From an uncultured Erysipelotrichaceae bacterium (GTDB taxonomy: Bacteria; Bacillota_I; Bacilli_A; Erysipelotrichales; Erysipelotrichaceae): a DNA stretch of 64,000 bases. This document shows, piece after piece, positions 52,303 to 62,129 of this stretch. The position numbers and the translations under genes are program-made. Below the pieces are notes generated by a model that saw nothing but the letters and a program-made list of their open reading frames with translations, had not been told where the DNA came from and did no database searches. The stretch's first letter is position 1. Each line of letters starts with the position of its first letter. Where the stretch lies: the NCBI GenBank assembly GCA_947649125.1, contig CANSQL010000006.1, forward strand, positions 1 through 64,000. Direction: 5' to 3'.

Positions 52303-53844
52303 TTATTCGAACTCAATCGTTCCCGGAGGCTTACTCGTAATATCCAACAGCACGCGATTCACATGCGCCACCTCGTTCACGATCCGATTCGATATGACTG
52401 CCAACACATCAAACGGAATTCTCGCCCAATCCGCAGTCATACCGTCAATAGAAGTGACAGCACGAATCGCCACCGCATAATCATAAGTACGCTGATCGCC
52501 CATAACACCGACCGAACGCATATTCGTTAACGCCGTAAAGTACTGCCAAATATCCCGCTGCAGCCCTGCCTTGCGAATTTCCTCACGCAAAATCGCATCG
52601 GACTCTCTGACGATCTCCAGCTTTTCTTCGGTAATATCGCCGAGAATTCGAATACCCAATCCCGGACCCGGGAAAGGCTGTCGCCAAACCATCTCATCAG
52701 GCAATCCCAGCTCACTTCCCAACGCTCTGACTTCATCCTTAAACAGCGTGTTTAACGGCTCAATCAGCTTGAACTGCATATCCTTCGGCAATCCGCCAAC
52801 ATTATGATGCGACTTAATCGTCTGCGCTGTCTTAGTCCCTGACTCGATCACATCAGTATACAAAGTCCCCTGCGCCAGCCATTTAATATCCTCACCCTCA
52901 ACAAGCTTCTTCACTTCCTCATCAAAGGTATAAACAAACTCATTACCGATAATCTTGCGCTTCTGTTCCGGATCAACAACACCGGCAAGCTTGCTCATAA
53001 AACGTTCCTTCGCATCGATCTTCACTAAATTAATATTCATCTCACGCCCGAAGGTTTCCATTACACTTTCGCCTTCCCCTTTGCGCAGTAAGCCATGATC
53101 AATGAACATACAAATCAACTGATCCCCGATAGCCTGATGCAATAACGCCGCCACTACCGAAGAATCGACACCGCCGGATAAGCCTAACAAAACCTTATCC
53201 TTTCCGACCGTTTCACGAATCTTCGCAATCTCCATATCAATAAAATTATGCATCGACCAATCCGCCTTCGCACGGCAAATCTCAAACACAAAATTTTTCA
53301 ACATATCATTACCGAATTCGGAATGTCTTACCTCAGGATGAAACTGCAATGTATAAATCTGCTGCTCCTCATTAGCAGTAGCCGCGAATTCACAAGTTTC
53401 ACTGGAAGCAACCCCATGGAAGCCCTGAGCCAAGCCGTTAACCTGATCCCCGTGACTCATCCACACAACCTGCTGCTTCGGCAAGCCATGAAACAGCGGA
53501 CAATCCGTATCTACCGTAATTTCCTTACGTCCGTATTCCTTCGCCTCACACGCCTTCACACTGCCCCCGTTCATAAAATGCGTCATCTGCATGCCGTAAC
53601 AAATACCTAAAATCGGAATACCTGAAGTAAAAATATTCGGATCACACTTAAAGGCATCCTCATCATATACACTGTTAGGACCGCCTGAAAAAATAATACC
53701 TTTCACATCACCCATCGCCTGAATCTCCGCAAGCGACAGCGTATGCGGATGCAACTCTGAATACACATGAAATTCACGAATTCGACGCGCAATTAATTGA
53801 TTATATTGACTCCCGAAATCCAAGACTACAATTTTATCAGCCAT
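52303..53844 (-). CDS. guaA: GMP synthase (glutamine-hydrolysing)
   Basis: 513-residue cytoplasmic enzyme converting XMP to GMP. The N-terminal class I amidotransferase has [12 protein letters not shown] (nucleophile Cys, ~80) and the His-Glu of FHPEVRHSE (~170). The ATP-pyrophosphatase domain has [15 protein letters not shown] (~222-236). The C-terminal dimerisation domain ends in [10 protein letters not shown], as in all GuaA. A strong GAGGAGG precedes ATG 53844. It lies downstream of a purine permease in the same direction, separated by a terminator. Confidence 0.97.
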   Translation of the reverse strand: MADKIVVLDFGSQYNQLIARRIREFHVYSELHPHTLSLAEIQAMGDVKGIIFSGGPNSVYDEDAFKCDPNIFTSGIPILGICYGMQMTHFMNGGSVKACEAKEYGRKEITVDTDCPLFHGLPKQQVVWMSHGDQVNGLAQGFHGVASSETCEFAATANEEQQIYTLQFHPEVRHSEFGNDMLKNFVFEICRAKADWSMHNFIDMEIAKIRETVGKDKVLLGLSGGVDSSVVAALLHQAIGDQLICMFIDHGLLRKGEGESVMETFGREMNINLVKIDAKERFMSKLAGVVDPEQKRKIIGNEFVYTFDEEVKKLVEGEDIKWLAQGTLYTDVIESGTKTAQTIKSHHNVGGLPKDMQFKLIEPLNTLFKDEVRALGSELGLPDEMVWRQPFPGPGLGIRILGDITEEKLEIVRESDAILREEIRKAGLQRDIWQYFTALTNMRSVGVMGDQRTYDYAVAIRAVTSIDGMTADWARIPFDVLAVISNRIVNEVAHVNRVLLDITSKPPGTIEFE

Positions 53845-53902
53845 GAAATTACCTCCTCATATTTCATGAGGTTATTATACCTTATTTTCACTAAATAGAA
53901 AA

Positions 53903-53945
53903 CAAAAAAAAGCAGAAAGCCACGATTTCTCCATGACCCTCTGCC
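53903..53945 (-). terminator. Terminator of the NCS2 permease gene
   Basis: On the minus strand GCAGA...TCTGC with additional G-U/G-C pairs inside forms a stem followed by eight T (as AAAAAAAA on the plus strand at 53903-53911). Confidence 0.6.
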
Positions 53946-53980
53946 ATATAAAACCTCTATAGACTTACGCGCTTCGTGAA

Positions 53981-55303
53981 TTAAATCAAAAAGGCGAAAT
54001 ACAGCACAAACACAACGACCAATGCCCAAATGATCGGACTGACCTTTTTAGCCTTACCGCTTGCTGCCATTGTCAGTGCATAAGTGATAAAGCCCAATGC
54101 GATACCGTTAGAAATTGAATAACCTAAAATCATAACGATGATCGTCACAAAACCACTTGCCGCAGATACGAAATCATCCCAATCAACGCCACCCAGCTGC
54201 TGAGCCATCAAGATACCGACAACCACAAGCGCCGGAGCAGTAACTGCATTTGTGACTGCCGCCAACACAACCGGTGAAAATAATACAGATACAAAGAATA
54301 AGATACCGGTAGTGACTGCAGTTAAGCCTGAGCGACCGCCGACCTCAACACCTGATGTAGATTCAACAAAAGACGTAACAGTAGACGTACCCATAGCCGC
54401 GCCGACAACCGTACCGACAGAGTCAGCCAATAATGCGCGTTCGACATTCTCTAATTCGCCTTCTTCATTCACAAGACCGGTACGATTACCAACCGCAACC
54501 AAGGTTCCCGCTGTATCAAAGAAGTCAACAAATAAGAATGAGAAGATCGCCACAAAAGCCGCACCCGGATTCGCAAACAAATCAGAGAAGCCGTCCACAA
54601 ACGCACCGACTGTCTCCGTTTTCATATCAAAAGTAATCCACTGTTCAGGTAACGCAGGCATACCCTCGATACCCGCAAAGCCGCAAACAATACCGACCAC
54701 TGCCGTTACCAACATACCGATAAACACTGCCGCAGGAACCTTTTTACATAAAAGTGCCAGTGTCAACAAAATACCGAATAAAGACAACAGCACTGTAGGC
54801 TCAGCGAAATCACCCAACGCAACAAACGTAGATTCGTTTGCCACAATAATACCGGCATTTTTCAAACCGACAAATGCGATAAAGAAACCGATACCTGCAC
54901 CGATCGCAAGCTTCAACTGCTTTGGAATCGCATTGATGATCATCTTACGAATTCCCGTAACCGAGATCAATAAGAAAAACAAGCCGGAAACAAATACTGC
55001 CGCTAAAGCTGCCTGCCAGCTAAACTTCATCGTTAAGCAGACTGTATATGTAAACAGCGCATTCACACCCATACCCGGAGCCAACGCAACCGGATAATTC
55101 GCAACCAGACCCATGATAATAGATGCAACACCGGCAGATACCGCAGTAGCGATAAATACAGAATGAGCGTCCATACCGGAATCACCTAAAATCATCGGGT
55201 TCACACCAAGAATGTAAGCCATTGCCAAGAACGTCGTAATACCGGCAATAATTTCAGTCTTTACATTCGTATTCTTCTCTTTCAATTTAAAGAACTTTTC
55301 CAA
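53981..55303 (-). CDS. NCS2-family purine permease (guanine/hypoxanthine type)
   Basis: 440 residues, about 13-14 membrane helices. The AzgA/PbuG branch signatures are present: start GITTFLAMAYILGVNPMIL, LAPGMGVNALFTYTV, GIGFFIAFVGLKNAGI, FFDTAGTLVAVGNRTGL and SVGTVVGAAMGTSTVTSFVESTSGV. It imports nucleobases by proton symport; whether guanine/hypoxanthine or adenine cannot be decided. The neighbour guaA supports a purine role. The gene has its own promoter with a ~210-nt leader, which suggests regulation. Confidence 0.93.
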   Translation of the reverse strand: MEKFFKLKEKNTNVKTEIIAGITTFLAMAYILGVNPMILGDSGMDAHSVFIATAVSAGVASIIMGLVANYPVALAPGMGVNALFTYTVCLTMKFSWQAALAAVFVSGLFFLLISVTGIRKMIINAIPKQLKLAIGAGIGFFIAFVGLKNAGIIVANESTFVALGDFAEPTVLLSLFGILLTLALLCKKVPAAVFIGMLVTAVVGIVCGFAGIEGMPALPEQWITFDMKTETVGAFVDGFSDLFANPGAAFVAIFSFLFVDFFDTAGTLVAVGNRTGLVNEEGELENVERALLADSVGTVVGAAMGTSTVTSFVESTSGVEVGGRSGLTAVTTGILFFVSVLFSPVVLAAVTNAVTAPALVVVGILMAQQLGGVDWDDFVSAASGFVTIIVMILGYSISNGIALGFITYALTMAASGKAKKVSPIIWALVVVFVLYFAFLI

Positions 55304-55529
55304 AATAGATACCTCTTTCCTCTCTCACCCTTTTTATAAAACGCCTCTTATCGAACCATGATCGATCCTCATTCAGGATATCATCCTTCCTATCATGAGC
55401 TGTCATACGAATCATTAATCATTATTTCTTTCCTTACATTCGGAATCCGCATACAATTACACAATAACCATATGCAACAATAAATAATTCACAACGAAAA
55501 AATACGTTTTATAAAAAACGGTCCGTTTT

Positions 55530-55558
55530 ATTATAACTGATTCAAAGTGCTCAGACAA
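55530..55558 (-). promoter_or_regulatory. Promoter of the NCS2 permease, with ~210-nt leader
   Basis: Minus-strand TTGTCT (55553-55558) and TATAAT (55530-55535) are 17 nt apart, giving a start near 55,523. An AAAACGG-A-CCGTTTT inverted repeat sits at the start site. The leader down to 55,304 has no recognisable purine-riboswitch core by eye, so the control mechanism is unknown. Confidence 0.6.
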
Positions 55559-55876
55559 GGGAATATAAGGAATTTTCCTAATGTAAGCGGATACGATTAC
55601 TAAAAATATTACCCCTGATTCCTGTTTATCAAGAAGTAACTGACAAACATCGATTTTCTTTTAATTCTCCTATCCCCGTGTCTCCCCCTACAATACCCCT
55701 TTATCCCTTTCGATCTGCGTTTGAATACACCCATCACCCAAACAAGACGACATCTCAAACAAAAGGCACCGCTGAAATCACGGTACATCAAACAACCGAT
55801 ATTCACATTTTCTTTCCTTATAACATTATAATCGCTCCCGCATAAAAGCTTACGAGCGCACAAGCATCATTTGAGC
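55559..55876. other. Intergenic, no gene seen
   Basis: T-rich sequence between the DUF4272 stop and the NCS2 promoter. The 84-aa minus-strand ORF at 55609 has no ribosome site or recognisable domain and is rejected. A terminator for the DUF4272 gene is not evident by eye. Confidence 0.4.
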
Positions 55877-57100
55877 CTACAAATAGCCTTCCTTCTTTTT
55901 CAGCCGCAAGGAGCCGATGACCGGCTTAACCTCATCCCAACTGTTATCCTGTGCCGCAATCACCCAGTTCACAGTTCGATGGCGCAACCGTACCACATCA
56001 TACAAAAGACCCGCCGGCATTTGAAAACCGAGCTTGACCGCATCCTGACATGCCCACGCATAACGCTGAATCAAATCCAAAGCATCCAACAGCTCTGATT
56101 TTGTACGCATCAGTGCCTGTGCCGTCATATTCTCAACCGATCCAAAATCCAAAATCGTTTTCATCACCATATGATTGCTGCAAAGCGCACTCGGAAAATA
56201 CAAGGATTCCGCTAATCCCAATATCCACAGTAAGGTAAAGGCACATTCAAAATAGCCGTGATATACATGAACATCCTCTTTTTTCGGTTTACGCTCATTC
56301 AAATATTCAATTTCACGAATTGTAAAATACGGAGAAGCATGAAAAGAACGCACTGTTTTTTCAATATGCTCATACGCAAGCATCGCATTCCCTTGATGAT
56401 TCAATAAAAATTCACTGTAAGCCCCCAGCAGCATACATGCCACTGCCCTTTTACAAATTTCCTCAGGCCCTTGAAAAATATACATCTTATCATCAAAGGG
56501 CGGCGCAATATTCGTCGGTGCATAAATCCCCTTATAGCGAAGCACGCTCAATGAATGATGAATACGCTTCATTACTGTTTCATCCAAGCCCAATGCCTTA
56601 TTGGTAATATCAAAGCCATCCACGGGATTAAACACCGAAACCTCACTCTTGCCCTTTTTATTCAAAATCACATCACCGTAGCTGTCCGATATATCGCCTG
56701 TTTCCCAAAAAATCAACGCATCCATTAAATCAGCGATTTCCATCAGCGGCAATATTTTTTCATCACGATGATTTTCCTCATAATTAAAAGTAAATACATA
56801 AGCTGCACGAAACAGCGCAACCTGATATAAAAGATTTTGTTTGATATACGGATTATGACACGGAAGCTTTGCACTGGAAGCATACAGCTTTTGAATTTGA
56901 CGCTGAAAAGTATCGGGATCATTCGCTGCACTTACAAACGGAATTTGTAAATACTCCTGATGGTGAAGCTGCAGATAAAAGCTCTGTGAATTACGATTCA
57001 TCACAGTGATTTCCTCTTGTAAGACAGTGGATAATGCTTCCTCCATTCTGTCAATATCTGCATACGGTGTATAAAACGACAATACCTCCGTTACCATCAT
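55877..57100 (-). CDS. DUF4272 domain-containing protein
   Basis: 407 residues, soluble. An N-terminal ~110-residue alpha/beta region is followed by the DUF4272 helical domain: ETGDISDSYGD, RHHSL-like RIHHSLSVLRYKGIY, CMLLGAYSEFLL, then LRHRTVNWVIAAQDNSWDEV at the C-terminus, which is the family's most conserved block. Biological function is not known. The start is either of two adjacent ATGs (57100/57097); the ribosome site is weak (AAAAGGA, far away). It is a single gene. Confidence 0.75.
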   Translation of the reverse strand: MMVTEVLSFYTPYADIDRMEEALSTVLQEEITVMNRNSQSFYLQLHHQEYLQIPFVSAANDPDTFQRQIQKLYASSAKLPCHNPYIKQNLLYQVALFRAAYVFTFNYEENHRDEKILPLMEIADLMDALIFWETGDISDSYGDVILNKKGKSEVSVFNPVDGFDITNKALGLDETVMKRIHHSLSVLRYKGIYAPTNIAPPFDDKMYIFQGPEEICKRAVACMLLGAYSEFLLNHQGNAMLAYEHIEKTVRSFHASPYFTIREIEYLNERKPKKEDVHVYHGYFECAFTLLWILGLAESLYFPSALCSNHMVMKTILDFGSVENMTAQALMRTKSELLDALDLIQRYAWACQDAVKLGFQMPAGLLYDVVRLRHRTVNWVIAAQDNSWDEVKPVIGSLRLKKKEGYL

Positions 57101-57310
57101 ATGCTGCTCACGTCCTTTTCCGCCTTTGTTTTATTATATCATGTTTTTATCATAAATTGATTGTAAATATATGCAAAATACTTGAAATATCGCATTTTCT
57201 TTGATAATGCTGTATAAGCAGTGTTCATTATAAGCAATTCAATAAGAAAAAGTCTTTCTTTTTCCCTAACCTTTACATTTTCTTATCGTTCAACTAATAG
57301 ATCAACGAAT

Positions 57311-58642
57311 CTAGCGCCTTACGCGCAGCCCCTTTGGATATTTGTTCTTGATGACAGTGCCGTCTCCCTTACCGAAGCCGACAATCAAGTTGTTCCACGC
57401 TAAGGCAACATAACCGCAATATCCCGATATCATCAGTTCCTCTCCCCCTTGATAGACCGTCCACTGTTCGTCATTTAACTCACAAATCTGTTTAAATTGT
57501 GATTTCAAAAGAGCACTCATAAACAAGTGATGATGCGGCTCAAAACGATTTTTTATCCATGTGCCCAACAGAATACCTTGACGTAAAACACGAAGCTCTC
57601 CCATATCGATAAACATTGTCTTACGATAATAAAGCTGATCGTTACTGCAGTCATAATAACCGCTCGGCATATCAACGATATGATTCAATGCCTGCAGCTG
57701 CCGCTTGCTTAACGGTGTCGTTTTCTTCTGCTTCACTCTTTTTACATCAGTACTGCCGAGCTTTTGAAAGCGCGCAATAAAATGCCCCTCACCTTGATCC
57801 ATCGGAAAAATGCGTCTGACCTTTTGATGATCCATTCCCGGACAAGGAAGTCCGCATCTGCCGAAATCTGCTTCACAATCAATTTGTACGATATCATTAC
57901 GATAAGCCAATATGCGGCTCACAACCTGCTCATTTTCCTCTATTGCGTAGGTACAAGTGGAATACACAAGTGTTCCGTTTTCCTTTAATGCGTCAAACGC
58001 CGTATTTAATATATGAAATTGGCGCTCTGCGCATGCCTGAATATTCGCAATACTCCATTCAACTGCGGCTTCATCATGCTTTTTCATCATGCCCTCACCG
58101 CTGCACGGTGCATCCACAAGAATTTTATCAAACCAACCGGCACAATGCTGACACAGCTGTTCCGCACTGTTATTGGTAATGATTACTTCACCGAAACCCA
58201 AGCGCTCTAAATTAGACATAAGAATTTGAGAACGCTTAAAATCAATTTCATTTGCCACCAACAAGCCGCTGTGTGCCAGCCTTGCGGCAATTTGTGTGCT
58301 TTTACCGCCCGGTGCCGCACATAAATCCAGTACCCAATCATCCTTTTGTACATCAAGAATGCTGACTGCCGCCGAAGCACTCGGTTCCTGTAAATAAATA
58401 CCGCCTCCCGCATGCAGCGGATGATTCCCGAGTCCCTTTACCTCTGCCTCGACATAAAAGGATTCCGCACAAAACGGAGTCGGCTTCAGCTCATAAGGAA
58501 ACAGCCTTATAAACTGCTCCCTTGTAAGCTTTAAAGGATGAAAACGTACCCCTCGATACATTTCATTTTCCAATGTTTCCAGAAATGCCGGATATTCATC
58601 CTTTAAATATTCCTTCATACGTGCTAAAAATGCTTCCTTCAT
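57311..58642 (-). CDS. rsmF: rRNA (cytosine-C5) methyltransferase, RsmF/NOL1-NOP2-Sun family
   Basis: 443 residues. SAM-binding LDLCAAPGGKSTQIA (~115-129), the aspartate in LVDAPCSGEGMM with catalytic Pro-Cys, and the second Cys in VYSTCTYAIEENE mark an m5C rRNA methyltransferase. The C-terminal ~170 residues are the extra RNA-binding domain found in Firmicute RsmF-like proteins, not in RsmB. Start ATG 58642 follows AGGATGG; the track's eight extra residues are not needed. Target likely 16S rRNA; the exact position is inference. Confidence 0.9.
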   Translation of the reverse strand: MKEAFLARMKEYLKDEYPAFLETLENEMYRGVRFHPLKLTREQFIRLFPYELKPTPFCAESFYVEAEVKGLGNHPLHAGGGIYLQEPSASAAVSILDVQKDDWVLDLCAAPGGKSTQIAARLAHSGLLVANEIDFKRSQILMSNLERLGFGEVIITNNSAEQLCQHCAGWFDKILVDAPCSGEGMMKKHDEAAVEWSIANIQACAERQFHILNTAFDALKENGTLVYSTCTYAIEENEQVVSRILAYRNDIVQIDCEADFGRCGLPCPGMDHQKVRRIFPMDQGEGHFIARFQKLGSTDVKRVKQKKTTPLSKRQLQALNHIVDMPSGYYDCSNDQLYYRKTMFIDMGELRVLRQGILLGTWIKNRFEPHHHLFMSALLKSQFKQICELNDEQWTVYQGGEELMISGYCGYVALAWNNLIVGFGKGDGTVIKNKYPKGLRVRR

Positions 58643-58999
58643 ATCTATCCATCCTATATCTGTCATATATTTCAGTCTTGATTATCGACTGTTTTTCGTT
58701 TCCTGCAGCCTTTTGATTACCGCATTATTTTACCACAAGAACGAGCGCTTCGTACAGTAGTATCCTTACAGCTCTTTCAGAATGTTCATACTGCAGGGCC
58801 ATACCGCCGAAATCCTTGCACATAATTTTCATATCTCCGCAAAACAATACAAGCACCTTTTCAAGCAAACGCAATCCCCCCTATTTTGCCTTTTCTATAA
58901 AAATCATATACATATGACAGGAAAAGCGCTATACTTTAAGCAGAGATACATATAATAAATAATTGAAAGACATATAATGAAAAGAAAGAAGGAAGCACA
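58643..58999. other. Divergent intergenic region rsmF/pgeF
   Basis: No gene is visible. Two TATAAT hexamers (58951-58956 and 58973-58978) lie before pgeF, but neither has a good -35 at 16-18 nt. A 94-aa minus-strand ORF overlapping the pgeF start is a shadow. Confidence 0.4.
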
Positions 59000-59758
59000 A
59001 TGATCTACTGGAAAAGAAATCATGAATACCTTGCGGGAACCACACTGCGAAATCCGCAAAAGGCAGAATGCAATAATACGGCGCTTCACTGCGCAAAGGA
59101 TATACATGCAGTTATCACCAATCGTGAACGCTTGGCACAAAAAACAGGGATTCCTATGAGTCAATTTGTATTTGCGAATCAGACCCATTCAGACCATATC
59201 GTTAAGGTAACAAAAGCGGATTGCGGCAAAGGGGCATATGAAGCAGCTACTGCCGTCGCAGATTGTGATGCACTGTATACAAGAGAAGCAAATCTTTTGA
59301 TCGGTGTATTTACAGCGGATTGCGTACCGATTTTATTATATGATCCGCTTGAAAAGTTGATTTGTGCCATTCATTCCGGTTGGATGGGAACAACGAAACA
59401 GATCACTAGTAAGGCACTTGATATCTTAATTAATCAAGAAGGCTGTAAGCCACAAAACATCCATGCCTTTATCGGTGCTTCGATTGCTTATCACAGCTTT
59501 GAGGTAGGCATGGAGGTAGTTGAAAAAATCAAGGCTTTGCCCTTTGATACTTCCCCATATATAACCTACAAGGACAACAACAAGGCTTATGTAGATAACA
59601 AAGGCTTAAATTATCAAATGCTGATAAATGCCGGTATTCAAAAGGAACATATCACAATCGATAAAAATGATACGTTTGCCGAAAATGAATCATTTTTCTC
59701 TTATCGCAGAGATAAGACCTGCGGCAGACATCTAAGCTTTATCGTTCGTAAGGAATAA
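59000..59758 (+). CDS. pgeF: Peptidoglycan editing factor PgeF (laccase-domain, YlmD family)
   Basis: 252-residue soluble protein. In E. coli PgeF removes wrongly incorporated L-Ser-containing precursors; homologues were first called laccases or purine nucleoside-cleaving enzymes. The metal-site residues are visible in order: NQTHSD (His), FTADCVPI (Cys) and IHSGWMG (His). AAGGAAG precedes ATG 59000. It is a single gene with a hairpin after it. Confidence 0.93.
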   Translation: MIYWKRNHEYLAGTTLRNPQKAECNNTALHCAKDIHAVITNRERLAQKTGIPMSQFVFANQTHSDHIVKVTKADCGKGAYEAATAVADCDALYTREANLLIGVFTADCVPILLYDPLEKLICAIHSGWMGTTKQITSKALDILINQEGCKPQNIHAFIGASIAYHSFEVGMEVVEKIKALPFDTSPYITYKDNNKAYVDNKGLNYQMLINAGIQKEHITIDKNDTFAENESFFSYRRDKTCGRHLSFIVRKE

Positions 59759-59808
59759 AATTTCAAGCAGTATAAATAAAATACAGAGTGCTTCTGCATC
59801 AAAGAATG

Positions 59809-59853
59809 AAAGGAACCTCCTTTATTTGGTTATCCAAATTAGGGGGTTCCTTT
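59809..59853. terminator. Nested hairpin between convergent pgeF and uvrB
   Basis: The outer 12-bp stem AAAGGAACCTCC / GGGGGTTCCTTT (one G-U) encloses a second stem TTTGG-TTAT-CCAAA. The T-run is short on both sides. It probably acts as a bidirectional terminator; the two-storey shape is unusual. Confidence 0.6.
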
Positions 59854-59917
59854 AACGAAATACGCTGTATTTTTATAGTCATTACGTTTTTGTCATTATA
59901 GACAACAATTCATCTTA

Positions 59918-61894
59918 CTACTCATTTCGAAGCTCCAACAAGATATCACGTAGCTCAGCGGCACGTTCAAAATCAAGCACCTTAGCTGCTTCGCGCATCT
60001 CTTTTTCAATATTCGCAAGCAGTTTTTCTTTATCCTTCTTACCGATTTTTGTTTTGCGATTCATATATTTCGCAGTCATTTCCTGAGTTTCCTTACTGCG
60101 GACTACCTCATGAATCGGCTTGATGATCGTTTTCGGTACTATGCCGTGTTCCTCATTGTACGCAATCTGAATACTGCGACGACGATTGGTTTCATCCAAT
60201 GCTTTCTTCATACTGTCGGTAATATGATCGCCGTACATAATGACCTTACCGTGTGCGTTTCTGGCAGCACGACCGATAATCTGAATCAATGAGCGCTCGG
60301 AGCGTAAAAAGCCTTCCTTGTCCGCATCTAAAATTGCGATCAGGGAAACCTCAGGGATATCCAAGCCCTCTCTTAACAAGTTGATACCGATCAAAACATC
60401 ATACTTACCCTTGCGTAAGTCACGAATGATTTCGGTACGCTCAATCGTCTTGACCTCATGATGCAGCCAAGCGACCTTAAAATCCATCCCCTTCAGATAA
60501 GCAGTCAAATCCTCAGCCATTCTTACCGTCAGCGTTGTGATCAAGACACGTTCATTATTCTCAATGCGCGTTCTGATTTCATCGGTCAGATCATCAATTT
60601 GTCCGTGAGTCGGACGTACTTCTACCTCAGGGTCCAACAAGCCGGTCGGACGAATAATCTGTTCCACGACCTCACCGTTTACCTTATCCAGTTCATAATC
60701 ACCGGGAGTTGCGGAAATAAACACTGCCTGATGAATCATTGATTCAAATTCCTCGAAGCGCATCGGTCGATTATCTAAAGCACTCGGCAAACGAAAGCCG
60801 AAGTTCACCAAGACCTCTTTGCGCGCTCGATCTCCGTTATACATACCTCTTACCTGCGGCAGGGATACATGAGATTCATCAACGACCAAAAGATAATCCT
60901 CGGGGAAATAATCAAACAGCGTATAAGGGCGCTCTCCCGCCGATCTGCCGTCGATATGTCGAGAGTAATTCTCAATTCCTGGGCATACACCGAATTCTCG
61001 CAATGCTTCCATATCATAACGCGTTCGCTGTTCCAAGCGCTGTTTTTCCAACAGCTTGCCTTCCTGTTCCAATACCTGCAGTCGATCCTCCAGCTCCACC
61101 TGAATCGTATCGGCTGCACGATTGATGATATCCTGACTTGTCGCATAGCCGCTTGCCGGATAAACGACATACACCGTATATGCGTTCAGCACCTTGCCGG
61201 TCAACGGATCACATTCGGTAATTCGCTCAATTTCATCATCAAAGCTTTCAATACGTAAAATATATGCATCACTGTGCCCTAAGCCAACCTCAATCACATC
61301 ACCGCGCACACGAAAGGTTCCGCGCTGTAAATCCATATCATTTCTTGTATACTGCTGAGCCACAAGACGCCCTAACAGCTCCTTGCGCTCGATACGATCA
61401 CCGACATGCAGCGTAAAAAACATATCGCGGTATTGATCCGGATTAGAAGCACCGTAAATACACGCAACCGACGCAATAATAATCGTATCTCTGCGCTCTA
61501 AAATCGAGTTTACGGCTGCCATTCGAAGCATATCCAGCTCCATATTCGTAGTCGCATTCTTATCGATATAAGTATCTGAGCTTGGGATATAAGCCTCCGG
61601 CTGATAGTAATCAAAATTTGAAACAAAATATTCTACCCGATTATGCGGAAAAAACTCTTTGAATTCGCTGTAAAGCTGTCCCGCTAAGGTCTTATTGTGG
61701 ACAAATACAAGTGTCGGCTTATTGACCTGTGCGATTACATTTGAAATTGTGAAGGTTTTTCCCGTTCCGGTCGCACCTAACAGTACCTGTTCTTTTTTTC
61801 CTTCTTGAATTCCCTTTACCAGCTCCGCAATCGCTTTGGGCTGATCCCCCTGCGGCTGATATTGAGAAACAAGCTCGAAAAGCTTTTGTTCCAT
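59918..61894 (-). CDS. uvrB: UvrABC excision nuclease subunit B
   Basis: 658-residue DNA-damage-verification helicase. Walker [12 protein letters not shown] (~35-45) is followed by the beta-hairpin region [32 protein letters not shown] and motif VI IGRAARN. The C-terminal UVR motif ([24 protein letters not shown]) binds UvrC. ATG 61894 with AAAGGATGG upstream is chosen over the track start. uvrA is not adjacent. No LexA box was recognised in the short 5' region by eye. Confidence 0.97.
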   Translation of the reverse strand: MEQKLFELVSQYQPQGDQPKAIAELVKGIQEGKKEQVLLGATGTGKTFTISNVIAQVNKPTLVFVHNKTLAGQLYSEFKEFFPHNRVEYFVSNFDYYQPEAYIPSSDTYIDKNATTNMELDMLRMAAVNSILERRDTIIIASVACIYGASNPDQYRDMFFTLHVGDRIERKELLGRLVAQQYTRNDMDLQRGTFRVRGDVIEVGLGHSDAYILRIESFDDEIERITECDPLTGKVLNAYTVYVVYPASGYATSQDIINRAADTIQVELEDRLQVLEQEGKLLEKQRLEQRTRYDMEALREFGVCPGIENYSRHIDGRSAGERPYTLFDYFPEDYLLVVDESHVSLPQVRGMYNGDRARKEVLVNFGFRLPSALDNRPMRFEEFESMIHQAVFISATPGDYELDKVNGEVVEQIIRPTGLLDPEVEVRPTHGQIDDLTDEIRTRIENNERVLITTLTVRMAEDLTAYLKGMDFKVAWLHHEVKTIERTEIIRDLRKGKYDVLIGINLLREGLDIPEVSLIAILDADKEGFLRSERSLIQIIGRAARNAHGKVIMYGDHITDSMKKALDETNRRRSIQIAYNEEHGIVPKTIIKPIHEVVRSKETQEMTAKYMNRKTKIGKKDKEKLLANIEKEMREAAKVLDFERAAELRDILLELRNE

Positions 61895-62129
61895 GCACAT
61901 CCATCCTTTCAATATATTTAGTGTAGCTTATCTTTTTATAAAATACAATGAAATGTGTTACTTTTCTTGTGAAATATAACAATCATCTACTAAATTCACA
62001 GAAGTCTTTATTTCATCATTTACGCTTCATCTATCAAGGCATCCTATTTCAACATAGGCGATTCACTTCTCAACATTAAGCTTGGATTATATAAATACAC
62101 ACCAAATAAAAGACCGCATACACGGTCGA

